Shown here piece by piece: positions 51,577 to 60,000 of a stretch of 64,000 bases of DNA. The DNA lies in assembly GCA_900770215.1 (NCBI GenBank), contig CAAGJW010000078.1:34232-98231 (forward strand), in the 5' to 3' direction. A program made the position numbers and the translations under genes. The notes under the pieces were generated by a model. That model was not told where the DNA came from, ran no database searches, and was given only the letters and a program-made list of their open reading frames with translations. Position 1 is the stretch's first letter. Every line of letters begins with the position of its first letter. This stretch comes from Bacteroidales bacterium. Its GTDB lineage: Bacteria > Bacteroidota > Bacteroidia > Bacteroidales > Muribaculaceae.

Positions 51577-51612
51577 TTGGTACCTTACAAGTACCAAATC
51601 TAAAATTATTTG
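51577..51612 (+). promoter_or_regulatory. Late promoter B with palindromic operator
   Basis: TTGGTAC-N7-GTACCAA (51577-51597), and TTTG beginning 12 nt after it (51609-51612). The TA of the -7 box is missing, so activation is probably needed. Same geometry as at 39215-39250. The first gene starts at 51647. Confidence 0.65.
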
Positions 51613-51646
51613 TCTATTTTTACACAAGTTTTTAAACTATCTCACA

Positions 51647-52276
51647 ATGAATGCTAAATTACTGAAGGCTCTGTCAGAGCGATGCAAAGACATGGGACTT
51701 ACAAGCAGGGCACTCGACGAGTTAACCGAAATCGGCTCGGAGGGTCTTGCAAACGATGCTTCAGATGAAGACATCGAAAAATCTGCGATTGCTCTCTCTC
51801 GTTATGCGAAGCTCACGCAAGCAGAGATTACTCGCAAAACGAGTGGCAAGCGCAACAAACAGTCATCATCAAACAATACACAATCGAGTAACGAGGGTGA
51901 TGAGGGTGACAACACGACCGCTGCAAACGACATTCAAGCTATGATTGACGCTCGCTTCAAGAAGTATGATGAGCGTGTACTCGCTCTCGAAAGCGAGAAC
52001 GCTGCTCTCAAAAAGCAGAAAGCGCAAGCAGAGCGCAGTGCAACGATTGCAGAGAAAGCCAAGAAGCTCGGCATTCCCGACTATCTTGTCAGACGTATGT
52101 CATTCGCAGATGATGCAGACATCGACAAGGAGCTTGAAGCCGTGCGTCAGGAAATGGTCAACGACAATCTCATGCCAAAGAGTGCAGCGCATGAGAGCGG
52201 CAAGATTGAAGAAGCGATGAAAGCAGATGCTAAATCGTGGGCGCAGTCGCTGCCGTCTGCAAACGCACAGCAGTAG
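51647..52276 (+). CDS. Scaffold-like head assembly protein
   Basis: 209 residues. An N-terminal helical part, a linker rich in N/S/Q (about 65-85), and a coiled coil (FKKYDERVLALESENAALKKQKAQAERS) match a phage scaffold. It directly precedes the head genes. No protease is nearby. Confidence 0.65.
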   Translation: MNAKLLKALSERCKDMGLTSRALDELTEIGSEGLANDASDEDIEKSAIALSRYAKLTQAEITRKTSGKRNKQSSSNNTQSSNEGDEGDNTTAANDIQAMIDARFKKYDERVLALESENAALKKQKAQAERSATIAEKAKKLGIPDYLVRRMSFADDADIDKELEAVRQEMVNDNLMPKSAAHESGKIEEAMKADAKSWAQSLPSANAQQ

Positions 52277-52331
52277 TCGCAAGCTCGCACTCTAATTCAC
52301 CTATTGTTTAACTCTTAATTCGCATCACATC

Positions 52332-52946
52332 ATGGCTATCGAATTTAAGAAAACCGCTTATTCGGGTCGTTTTCCCGAATTTTGGCGTGGCGAAGCGAAG
52401 ATTTTGCCCGGTGGCTTCAAGCCGGTGCAGAACTTTGCTAACGGTACTGTCGTGCGTCGTGGTACACCGCTGTTTGTTGACTTTGAGCAGCACAGCGCAG
52501 CCGTCTGCAAGACTGCTACGGTTCTCGACGGTGGCACTACGAGTGCTGTGCGTGTCGCAAAGGGACATCTGTTCCAAGTGGGCGATTACGTCACCAAGTA
52601 CGGCGATGGCACTGCTACGAAGCTCATCAACGGCATCGACACCACGAATGCAGAGTATGACGTTCTGTCGCTGAACTCTGCTTACACCGGTCTCGTTGCT
52701 AATGACATCATCGTCGAGACAACGAAAGCAAAGGTTGACGGCGCAGAGACTTTCGCACCCAAGTATGAGCCAAACTTCGTCGCCGGCGCAGACAAAGAGT
52801 TCAACGGCAAGGGTCTGCCTGCTCTCGATGCTGCTTACGACGTTGTAGTGCTTTATCCTGCGCTCGCTTTTCCCATTCTCGCAGAGTGGCTCAACGGCGC
52901 AAATTGTCTGAAGTTGAACCCGAACATCTTGTTCATTAAACAGTAA
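52332..52946 (+). CDS. Head decoration/fibre-like structural protein
   Basis: 204 residues, beta-rich (GTVVRRGTPLFVDF, AVRVAKGHLFQVGDYVTKYGDG). Immediately precedes the capsid gene (5 nt). This size and place fit a capsid decoration or head-fibre protein. Confidence 0.65.
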   Translation: MAIEFKKTAYSGRFPEFWRGEAKILPGGFKPVQNFANGTVVRRGTPLFVDFEQHSAAVCKTATVLDGGTTSAVRVAKGHLFQVGDYVTKYGDGTATKLINGIDTTNAEYDVLSLNSAYTGLVANDIIVETTKAKVDGAETFAPKYEPNFVAGADKEFNGKGLPALDAAYDVVVLYPALAFPILAEWLNGANCLKLNPNILFIKQ

Positions 52947-52951
52947 CAGCT

Positions 52952-54067
52952 ATGCCGGAATTTGTTTTTAGCTCAATCTTTGGCGCACTCACGAAGAACG
53001 TGCAGCTGCGCTTCGACGCTGTGTCTGAACTGAACAAGCGTCTGTTTGACAATGTAATCTTTGAGGACTACATGACTTGGGACACACCGCAGATTGGTCT
53101 CACTTTTGAAGAGTTGATTGGTCAGTACAACATCAGTGTTGCAGCACCCACAATCGGCGACAGCTCGAAAGAAGCCATTCTCGGCACTAACGGTCTCGAA
53201 ACTCTCTCGGAGAGCATTCTCGTACACGCTATCACGCTGCCGATGCCCATTAAAGACTATCGCAAAGTGCTTGCGCTGCTTGACAGCAAGAGCATTCCCG
53301 ACAAGACGAAGGCGCAGCAGTTAGTTACGCTCATGTGGGGCAACGTCGAGACTGTTGTCAAGTCAGTGCTCGGCAAGCTCGACCTCATCTTCTTGAAGGC
53401 TCTCTCTAACGAGGGTGTTATCACTCTTGATGAGACTACGAACCCCGAAGGCGGTGTGCGTGGCACTATCTCGTTCAATCAGCCTGCCGACAACATCGCA
53501 ACTGCGACAACCGCATGGACGAAGGCCAACATCGAGAGCGTTGACTGCTTCGGCGACATTCAAGAAGTCATCGACGCAGCGCAAGACAAGGTCGTATTCA
53601 GCGAAATTCTCTGCTCGCCGCAGCTCATCTCTTATATGTGCCGCTCGACGCTCATCAAGAAGATGATTTGGGGAAACGACAAGTCTGCACGCATCGTGAT
53701 GCCGAAAGACTTGAACGCTTATATGCAAGAGAACGGCTACCCGGTGTTCAAGCCCATTCGCCGCACTGTGATGATACAAGACCACGGCAAGCGCACACCC
53801 TGCACACCGTGGAACGTGCAGAACATGGTCTTCGTGCCTGCCGGCAAGCTCGGTATCGTGAAGAACGCTTTCACCAACAACGAGCTTAAACCCGAACCCG
53901 GTGTCGCATACAGCAACTACGGTCGCATTCGTGTGTCGCAGTGGGGTGTCGGCGAGACGCAGAACAGCAACGGTGTCGAGTTCACGAAAGCAGAGACTTT
54001 CGCTCTGCCCGTGATTACAGAGATGAACGGCATTTACACTCTTAAAACCAACTTCTCTGCATCGTGA
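52952..54067 (+). CDS. Major capsid protein
   Basis: 371 residues. It contains VQLRFDAVSELNKRLFDNVIFEDYMTWDTPQIG, long helical spine-like segments, and ends YTLKTNFSAS. Place (scaffold, decoration, then connectors) and length match an HK97-fold capsid. A GTG-initiated connector overlaps the stop. Confidence 0.85.
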   Translation: MPEFVFSSIFGALTKNVQLRFDAVSELNKRLFDNVIFEDYMTWDTPQIGLTFEELIGQYNISVAAPTIGDSSKEAILGTNGLETLSESILVHAITLPMPIKDYRKVLALLDSKSIPDKTKAQQLVTLMWGNVETVVKSVLGKLDLIFLKALSNEGVITLDETTNPEGGVRGTISFNQPADNIATATTAWTKANIESVDCFGDIQEVIDAAQDKVVFSEILCSPQLISYMCRSTLIKKMIWGNDKSARIVMPKDLNAYMQENGYPVFKPIRRTVMIQDHGKRTPCTPWNVQNMVFVPAGKLGIVKNAFTNNELKPEPGVAYSNYGRIRVSQWGVGETQNSNGVEFTKAETFALPVITEMNGIYTLKTNFSAS

Positions 54068-54396
54068 ACAATCTAACTGCATTGAAACGGCTGTGTAACG
54101 CTATTGCGAACACATTCTACCCGGACAACGGCACGCTTGAACTCGTGCTGTTCAATGCCGGTCTCGATGCGCAAGCTACGGCGCAGCCGAAAGACGTTGA
54201 AATCTTTCGGCTCGCTGTTCGGCTTGTCTTCGGCTACATTGAGCAGTCACGCAGCGAGAACGGTGTCTCAACTTCTGTGCGTGAAGACGCAATCAAAGAA
54301 AGTCTCGCAATGTGGTGCAACGAGTACGGTGTAGATGCAGATGAGATTATTCCCGACGCTTTGAGAGTAGTGCGTGACGGCACAAATCTGTGGTGA
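54064..54396 (+). CDS. Head-tail connector (gp6-like adaptor)
   Basis: 110 residues from a GTG that overlaps the capsid stop by 4 nt. Helical, with LFNAGLDAQATAQPKDVEIFRLAVRLV. Position and size fit a head-tail adaptor. Confidence 0.7.
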   Translation: MNNLTALKRLCNAIANTFYPDNGTLELVLFNAGLDAQATAQPKDVEIFRLAVRLVFGYIEQSRSENGVSTSVREDAIKESLAMWCNEYGVDADEIIPDALRVVRDGTNLW

Positions 54397-54400
54397 CGCT

Positions 54401-54718
54401 ATGAGAACGAATGGCACGCTGCAATATGCAATCATCGACGATGACGCTGTGACGTTGAACGAGTTCGGCGAGCCGGTCGCTAACGAGCAATCGTGGAGCG
54501 AGCCGATTGACTGCTCAATCAATGTCAACAACGACAACCGTCTCGGTACGTATGAAGACGGCGAGTTTCACACTGCATCGTACACTGTACTCGTTGAGAC
54601 GATGACGTTTGAACACAGCCGCATTCTGCTCACTCGTGACGGCACATCGCTCGGCGAGCATCGTGTCATATCTGTTCAGCCGCTCTCGACAGTTGGCCGT
54701 GTGCAGATACTTGTGTAG
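54401..54718 (+). CDS. Head-closure-type protein
   Basis: 105 residues from the ATG at 54401. Beta-rich, with DCSINVNNDNRLGTYEDGEFHTASYTVLVETMTF and RILLTRDGTSLGEHRVISVQPLSTVGRVQI. This resembles phage stopper/closure proteins with a small barrel. Confidence 0.68.
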   Translation: MRTNGTLQYAIIDDDAVTLNEFGEPVANEQSWSEPIDCSINVNNDNRLGTYEDGEFHTASYTVLVETMTFEHSRILLTRDGTSLGEHRVISVQPLSTVGRVQILV

Positions 54719-54720
54719 CT

Positions 54721-55212
54721 ATGTCGCAGAGCAAGCAATATCACAGCAAGTATAAAGGTGTACTCGTGTCGAGCTTTACGCTGAAGAAGTTTCAGTCAGC
54801 GATACAAAAGAAGCGAGATGAGCTTGTGCAAGAGCTTGCAGATGAATTGTCTTACATCGGCGAAGAGTGCGTCAAGATTGCTCGTGAAGTTGGCAATTAT
54901 GGCGATGTCACCGGAAATCTGCGCAGCTCTATCGGTTACGAAGTGCTGTACAACGGAAAGCCGGTATACAGCGGTGCAGTGAAGCAGTACAAGGGCAAGA
55001 GTGGCAACGGCGAGAAAGGCGCACCGGCTGCACGAGCATTGCTCGACAAGCTCGCAGCAGAGTTTCCTTATGGCGTCGTGCTTATCGTCTGCGCCGGTAT
55101 GAACTACGCTGCTTATGTCGAAGCGATACATCACAAAGACGTGCTATCAAGCGCACAGATGAGAGCAGAACAACTCATTCAAGAACTACTCGACGATTAC
55201 AAGAACGCATGA
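54721..55212 (+). CDS. HK97 gp10-like tail-completion protein
   Basis: 163 residues. KKRDELVQELADELSYIGEECVKIAREVGNYGDVTGNLRSSIGYEVLYNGKPVYSG, then NYAAYVEAIHHKDVL. The TGNLRSSIGY motif with a helical N-terminus is typical of gp10. It starts 2 nt after the closure protein. Confidence 0.8.
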   Translation: MSQSKQYHSKYKGVLVSSFTLKKFQSAIQKKRDELVQELADELSYIGEECVKIAREVGNYGDVTGNLRSSIGYEVLYNGKPVYSGAVKQYKGKSGNGEKGAPAARALLDKLAAEFPYGVVLIVCAGMNYAAYVEAIHHKDVLSSAQMRAEQLIQELLDDYKNA

Positions 55213-55619
55213 TGAAGACAGAGAAACAGATAGAGCGTGACTTTTACTTGCTCATCAAGCAGAGTAATCTCGGTGCCGCCATTCGTGGCTCAATCTATCG
55301 CAGCGAGATGCGCCCGGCCGATGCGACAAGTGAAGACATCATCGTCAAGTTTCTGTCGGGTATCGACGGGCAAGTGCAGCAGGGTGTAGTCATCTTGAAC
55401 ATCTACGTTCCTGACATCACGCTGCGCACAGACGGTCGCAAAGTCGAAGACAAAGAGCGTGTCGCAGAGATTGAAGCATTGGTCATCGACTTCATCGAGC
55501 ATCACGGCTCGAACGAATATCTCATCGAAAGCGACTTGACACCGACATCTATGCTCAACGAAGAGTTGGAGCAGCATCTCATCTATGCAAGATTGAGATT
55601 TAAGAGACTATCAAACTAA
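55209..55619 (+). CDS. Tail terminator-like protein
   Basis: 136 residues. Start is ambiguous between two adjacent ATGs. FYLLIKQSNLGAAIRGSIYRSEMRP followed by GVVILNIYVPDI and LIYARLRFKRL is typical of the alpha/beta fold of tail-terminator proteins. Position between gp10-like and tail-tube genes supports it. Confidence 0.68.
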   Translation: MMKTEKQIERDFYLLIKQSNLGAAIRGSIYRSEMRPADATSEDIIVKFLSGIDGQVQQGVVILNIYVPDITLRTDGRKVEDKERVAEIEALVIDFIEHHGSNEYLIESDLTPTSMLNEELEQHLIYARLRFKRLSN

Positions 55620-55641
55620 CAAACAAAAAACACTTTTAGTT

Positions 55642-56145
55642 ATGGCAAAGATAATCATGTCATGGTCGAAGTGCAAGATTGAAATCGGCAAGACCGGCGC
55701 AGATGATGCTATGGCTGTATCGCTGACAAACATCGGCACTATCAACGACAAATCAACAACGCTCGCGACTGAAGACGGCGAGACGTTGACAGCTACGGCA
55801 ACCGGCGGCATCGTGGTTGCAGAAGAAGAGGGCGAGCCTACTGTGACGCTCACTACTCGCGTGAAAGAACCTACGTTCGAGCTTGAGACACTCTTGACTG
55901 GCAACGCTGTCAGCGAAAATGAGCTTGTTGTCAAGACGAATGTCGTGAGTGATGACTTCAGCTTGAAACTGACACCGAAGAACATCGGTGCTATCGGTAT
56001 CAAAGCACGTCGCACGCACGTTAGTTGGCGACCCGGAAGCAGCGAGGAAGAGGGTCACTATGTTGACATCACTTTCAAAATTCTCGCTTGCGCCGACGGC
56101 GAACTGTACAAGAAGTTCCGTGTAGCGGATTCCGATTGGGCATAA
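55642..56145 (+). CDS. Major tail tube protein
   Basis: 167 residues. TDGT-like beta barrels: IEIGKTGADDAMAVSLTNIGTINDKSTTLATEDGETLTATATGG, and FELETLLTGNAVSENELVV. Position before chaperone and tape measure fits the tube. A tRNA gene lies 71 nt downstream. Confidence 0.78.
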   Translation: MAKIIMSWSKCKIEIGKTGADDAMAVSLTNIGTINDKSTTLATEDGETLTATATGGIVVAEEEGEPTVTLTTRVKEPTFELETLLTGNAVSENELVVKTNVVSDDFSLKLTPKNIGAIGIKARRTHVSWRPGSSEEEGHYVDITFKILACADGELYKKFRVADSDWA

Positions 56146-56216
56146 AGACTTTTGGTTTAGCAATCTGACGTGTGGAAAGACACCCCTTCGCAGTTCGGTA
56201 GGTTAGAATTGCTCAT

Positions 56217-56288
56217 AGCGAGATAGAGCAGCGGTAGCTCATTGCGCTCATAACGCAAAGGTCGCAGGTTCGAGTCCTGCTCTCGCCA
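56217..56288 (+). tRNA. Phage tRNA with CAU anticodon (tRNA-Met or Ile2)
   Basis: Cloverleaf: acceptor GCGAGA/TCTCGC from position 2 with A1 facing C72; D arm GAGC/GCTC; anticodon stem TTGCG/CGCAA around loop CTCATAA (CAT); T arm GCAGG/CCTGC with TTCGAGT. CCA is not encoded. The anticodon stem lacks the GGG/CCC of an initiator. The CAU could be modified to read AUA. It lies between tail genes. Confidence 0.85.
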
Positions 56289-56300
56289 CACAGAACATCA

Positions 56301-56831
56301 ATGACAGAGACTATGAGCAACGAAACAAGAACAGTTGAGCAGCGTGTTGCGTCGGCTATACTTGAACGCAAGCTCGCATCAATAGAGATAGACGGTGTGA
56401 CGTATGACATCGCACCGCCTTCTGTTGGTACGCTAATACTCGTGAGCGAACTCGCATCGACATTGCCGGTGATACCAAACGTAGAACACGACAAACAAGT
56501 CTATGCTGTGCTGCGCTTTGCGAAAGATTACAGAGCGATTGCAGACATCGCAGCGACGTTAATTCTTGGTGCTAATAATCTTACTCGAACCGAAGAGAAA
56601 ACGCGCACAGAGCGCAAATGGTGGCTTTTTAAACGCACTCGCAAAGTGAGTGTCACTATCGATGCACGAGCAGAGCTTGCCGACAAGATATTGCGCTACG
56701 TGTCGCCGTCAACGATGTTCAAAGTCATCGTCAAACGTCTCGAAGATATGGAAGTCGGCTATTTTTTCGGCATTACCACTTCCCTAAACGAAGTAAACAT
56801 ACTGAAGCCGACAAAGGAAGTGGAGACGTAA
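56301..56831 (+). CDS. Tail assembly chaperone, short form (gpG-like)
   Basis: 176 residues: ASIEIDGVTYDIAPPSVGTLILVSELASTLP then ADIAATLILGANNLT and RTRKVSVTIDARAELADKILRYVSPSTMFKVIVKRLEDMEVGYFFGI. It starts 13 nt after the tRNA and ends in the slippery region. The next frame extends it into the long form. Confidence 0.8.
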   Translation: MTETMSNETRTVEQRVASAILERKLASIEIDGVTYDIAPPSVGTLILVSELASTLPVIPNVEHDKQVYAVLRFAKDYRAIADIAATLILGANNLTRTEEKTRTERKWWLFKRTRKVSVTIDARAELADKILRYVSPSTMFKVIVKRLEDMEVGYFFGITTSLNEVNILKPTKEVET

Positions 56832-57073
56832 AGAATGACAGCATTTGGGCAACAGTACTTGGCATCGCTCGCATCTTCAATGTAACTGAAAAGTATGTAC
56901 TCTATGAGATGAGCTATCTGAATGCTTTGATGTACAGTCGTGCGATGCCAATGCCGGGAGACGTGAGCGAGACAAGCGGCAAGCCGCTCTACGATGATGC
57001 GCTTGACGCAAACAACCCACAGAATTTCGACAAGTTCAACGAAGAAACAATAACGGTATATGGCACAAAATAA
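56301..57073 (+). CDS. Tail assembly chaperone, -1 frameshift long form (gpGT-like)
   Basis: At T TTT TTC (56762-56768) a -1 slip would enter an open frame with no ATG suitable for its own start: RHYHFPKRSKHTEADKGSGD, then NDSIWATVLGIARIFNVTEKYV, to the stop at 57073. The total is 257 residues. This mirrors lambda gpG/gpGT just upstream of the tape measure. Stop lies 14 nt inside that gene. Confidence 0.75.
56762..56768 (+). promoter_or_regulatory. Programmed -1 frameshift site
   Basis: T TTT TTC in frame fits X-XXY-YYZ. The zero frame ends 60 nt later; the -1 frame stays open for 101 codons past the slip. Confidence 0.72.
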
Positions 57074-60000
57074 CAGCGACGGCACATTGAGCATTGGCAC
57101 TGCGATAGACCTCACCGGCTTCGATGAGGGCGTAGAGCAGATGGTAGACCGCGTCAATCAAGCAGGTGACACAATCGAGCAGCAATCTGCTCGTATACAA
57201 TCGTTGCTCACAGATGTGCCTGAGCTACATATCGACTTGTCAACAGTCGTTAACGACTTTGACAGTGCATTTGCAGAAATCGACCGTGTTGTTGATACAA
57301 ACAACGTTGCAATCAAAGAGCTCGAAAGTGAATGGAAACGTCTTGCAGGTGAACAGAAGCAAGCGTTTGCAGCCGGTGACGACAAGAAAGCTGCGCAACT
57401 GCACGACGAAGCGAAAGCAGTGCGTGAGAACATCAATCTACGCAAGCAACTTGTCAGCGAAGCAGCGAAAACGGCCGACCAGCTGCGCACACTCGAACAG
57501 CAACACAAAGCAGATGCAGAAGCAACGAGACAAGACAACGAGCAAAAAAAATCGTTGCGACAGACTATCAGAGAGCTGCAAGAAACGATGCAGCAATATG
57601 TGCTGTCTGGCGGCTCTGAAAAGAGCGACGAATACCGTCAAATGTCGGAAGAGCTTGGTCGTTTGCGTGATATACGAGGCGACATACAATCGCAAGGAAG
57701 CGTGCTTGCTAATGATGAGCGGAACATTGCCGGTGTCATACAAGGCTTATCGGGTCTGTCGGGTGCATTCAGTGCAGCACAAGGTGTAGTAGCTCTTTTT
57801 GGCGGCGAGAATGAGCATCTCAATCAGATAATGCTGCGAGTGCAAGCTCTCATGTCAATAACGATGGGGCTTCAGCAATTGCAGCAGACACTCAATAAAG
57901 ACAGCGCATTTATGCTTGTTACGCTCAACAAGCTAAAGTCGATATGGAACAATCTCATGGGTGACGGCAACAAGGTCGAGAAAGAAGCCGTTGCAGTGAA
58001 GGAAGCCGACAATGCCGTCACAGAGCAACATGCGGTCGCGACAGGTGTTGAGACTGTTGCAGAGAAAGCAAATACAACAGCAACACAAACGGGTGCAGTA
58101 GCAGACAAATCTGCTGCTGCTGCAAAAGCGTTGTCTGCTGCATCTTCAAATAAGCTAACAGTTGCAGAGTATGCATCAGCAGCAGCGACAAAAGCAGCGT
58201 CTCTCGCAATGAAAGGCTTCAAAATAGCACTCATCTCAACCGGTATTGGCGCAATCGTTTGGGCGTTAGGAGAAGTCATCGCACTGTTTGTTGAGTGGGT
58301 ATCTGCGTCAAACGAAGCGACTGAAGCGCAAAAGCGGCAAGAAGAAATCACTGATGAGGGCGCGAAAGCGTATGCGAAAGCATATGCTAACGTGCAGCTA
58401 TACACAGAAAGACTCAACAACTTTAACGGCACAAAGAAAGACGAAGAAAAACTTGTCAAGGCTTGTAATGAGCAGTTCGGCAAGGAAATGGGTTACTGCA
58501 AGTCTGTTGACGAGTGGAAACGTCGTCTGACAGAGAAGAGTGCAGACTATTGCGAAGCTCTGCGTCTCGAGGCCGAAGCGCAGGCACTATTGAATGCATA
58601 CACAGAAGCATATCTACTTGTTGTTAAAGCACGCAACAAAGCTGCGAGTGAGTATGGTCATTGGTATACAACAAAAGCAGGTGACGAAGCAGAGAAAGCA
58701 AGGCAAGTCGCAAAGGCTGAAGCAGACGCAAATGCTATCATGTCGCAGTATCTCGAAAAAGCAAGAGCAGCCGAAGCTCTACGACAGAGGTCTGAATTGG
58801 GCGGTCACTCTGACCCAAGCAGCGGTCATGCCGGAAGCAGCGTCAGTGTCGGCCGCAATCGTGCCGGGAGCGGCGTCAGTAGCGCACCAACATTTGACGT
58901 GAGAGCAGCTGCACGTGCTGAGCGCAAAGCGGCACAAGAATGGGGTGATGCTGTTGCTGCAATTCGCAAAGACGCTTACTCTAAACTTGCAGACTATGAT
59001 ATAGAAAAAAATAACGAAGCAACATCAAAAGAGATAAATCAGATAGCACTCGACACACAACGCAAAATAGATGCATGGGAAGAGCAGTTCACACAGCTTG
59101 CAAAAGCATACATCAAGTATCAACACGACACGTTTCTGTCTAAGAATGGCGCGACTGAAGACAGATGGGAGGACTATGCAAAGAAGCATGGGTTTGACAA
59201 CGTCGACAATGTCATAGCAATGCTGACAAACGCGAATGGGAAATACGCTGACGTGGCCAAGGACTATGAAGATGTGCGACTCGCTATCATCGAAGACGGT
59301 AACAATCGCGAGCGTGAAGTGCGTCAGAAACATTATGCACAGCTCGTTGAAGACTATGGCGGCTTCGAGCAACGGTTGTTGGCTATGCAGATACACGAGG
59401 CTGAAGCAATCAAATTTCTGCCCGATGAGTTTGTGCAGAATGCAGGCAAAATCTTTGATGAGCGGCAGGGCGAGCTCGTTGCATCAGAGCTTAAAAAGCG
59501 TCTTAATTGGGACGAAGTGTTTAGCGGTTTAGACAATGCATCTGTTGCATCTCTTGAAGTGATGATAGAGCGCACACAGAAAGAGCTTAAATCGTTAGGT
59601 GGTCTCATGACAGAGGCTCAACGCAAAGAGTTTAGTGATGCTATCGAAAAGATGCAAGATGAGATAGCTAATCGCAATCCATTCATTCAAATACATAAGT
59701 CGCTTAAAGATGTAAAGAGTGCACAGCAGGAAGTCACGCAAGCTATGCACGCGTACGAAGAAGCGCAAAAAGGCGTGCATGGGTGGCAAAATCTGTACAA
59801 TGCTGCACTTGACTATCAGAAAAAGCTCGAAATAGAAATTTCGAATGGAGAGCGTGCAGAAGATGACCCTGCTTATCTGCGACAGAAAGAAGTCGTTCTC
59901 AAAATGCAGCAAGGTCTCAACGCTGCTCGTGAGAAAGAGACAAACGCTTTCACGACGCTCATCAACGCACAAAATAAAGCGTCGCAGTCGTACAAGAACT

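Noticed and set aside
56161..56216. A second tRNA just before the CAU tRNA
   Set aside because: There is D-arm-like sequence (GTTCGGTAG) and a partial stem, but no full cloverleaf could be made.
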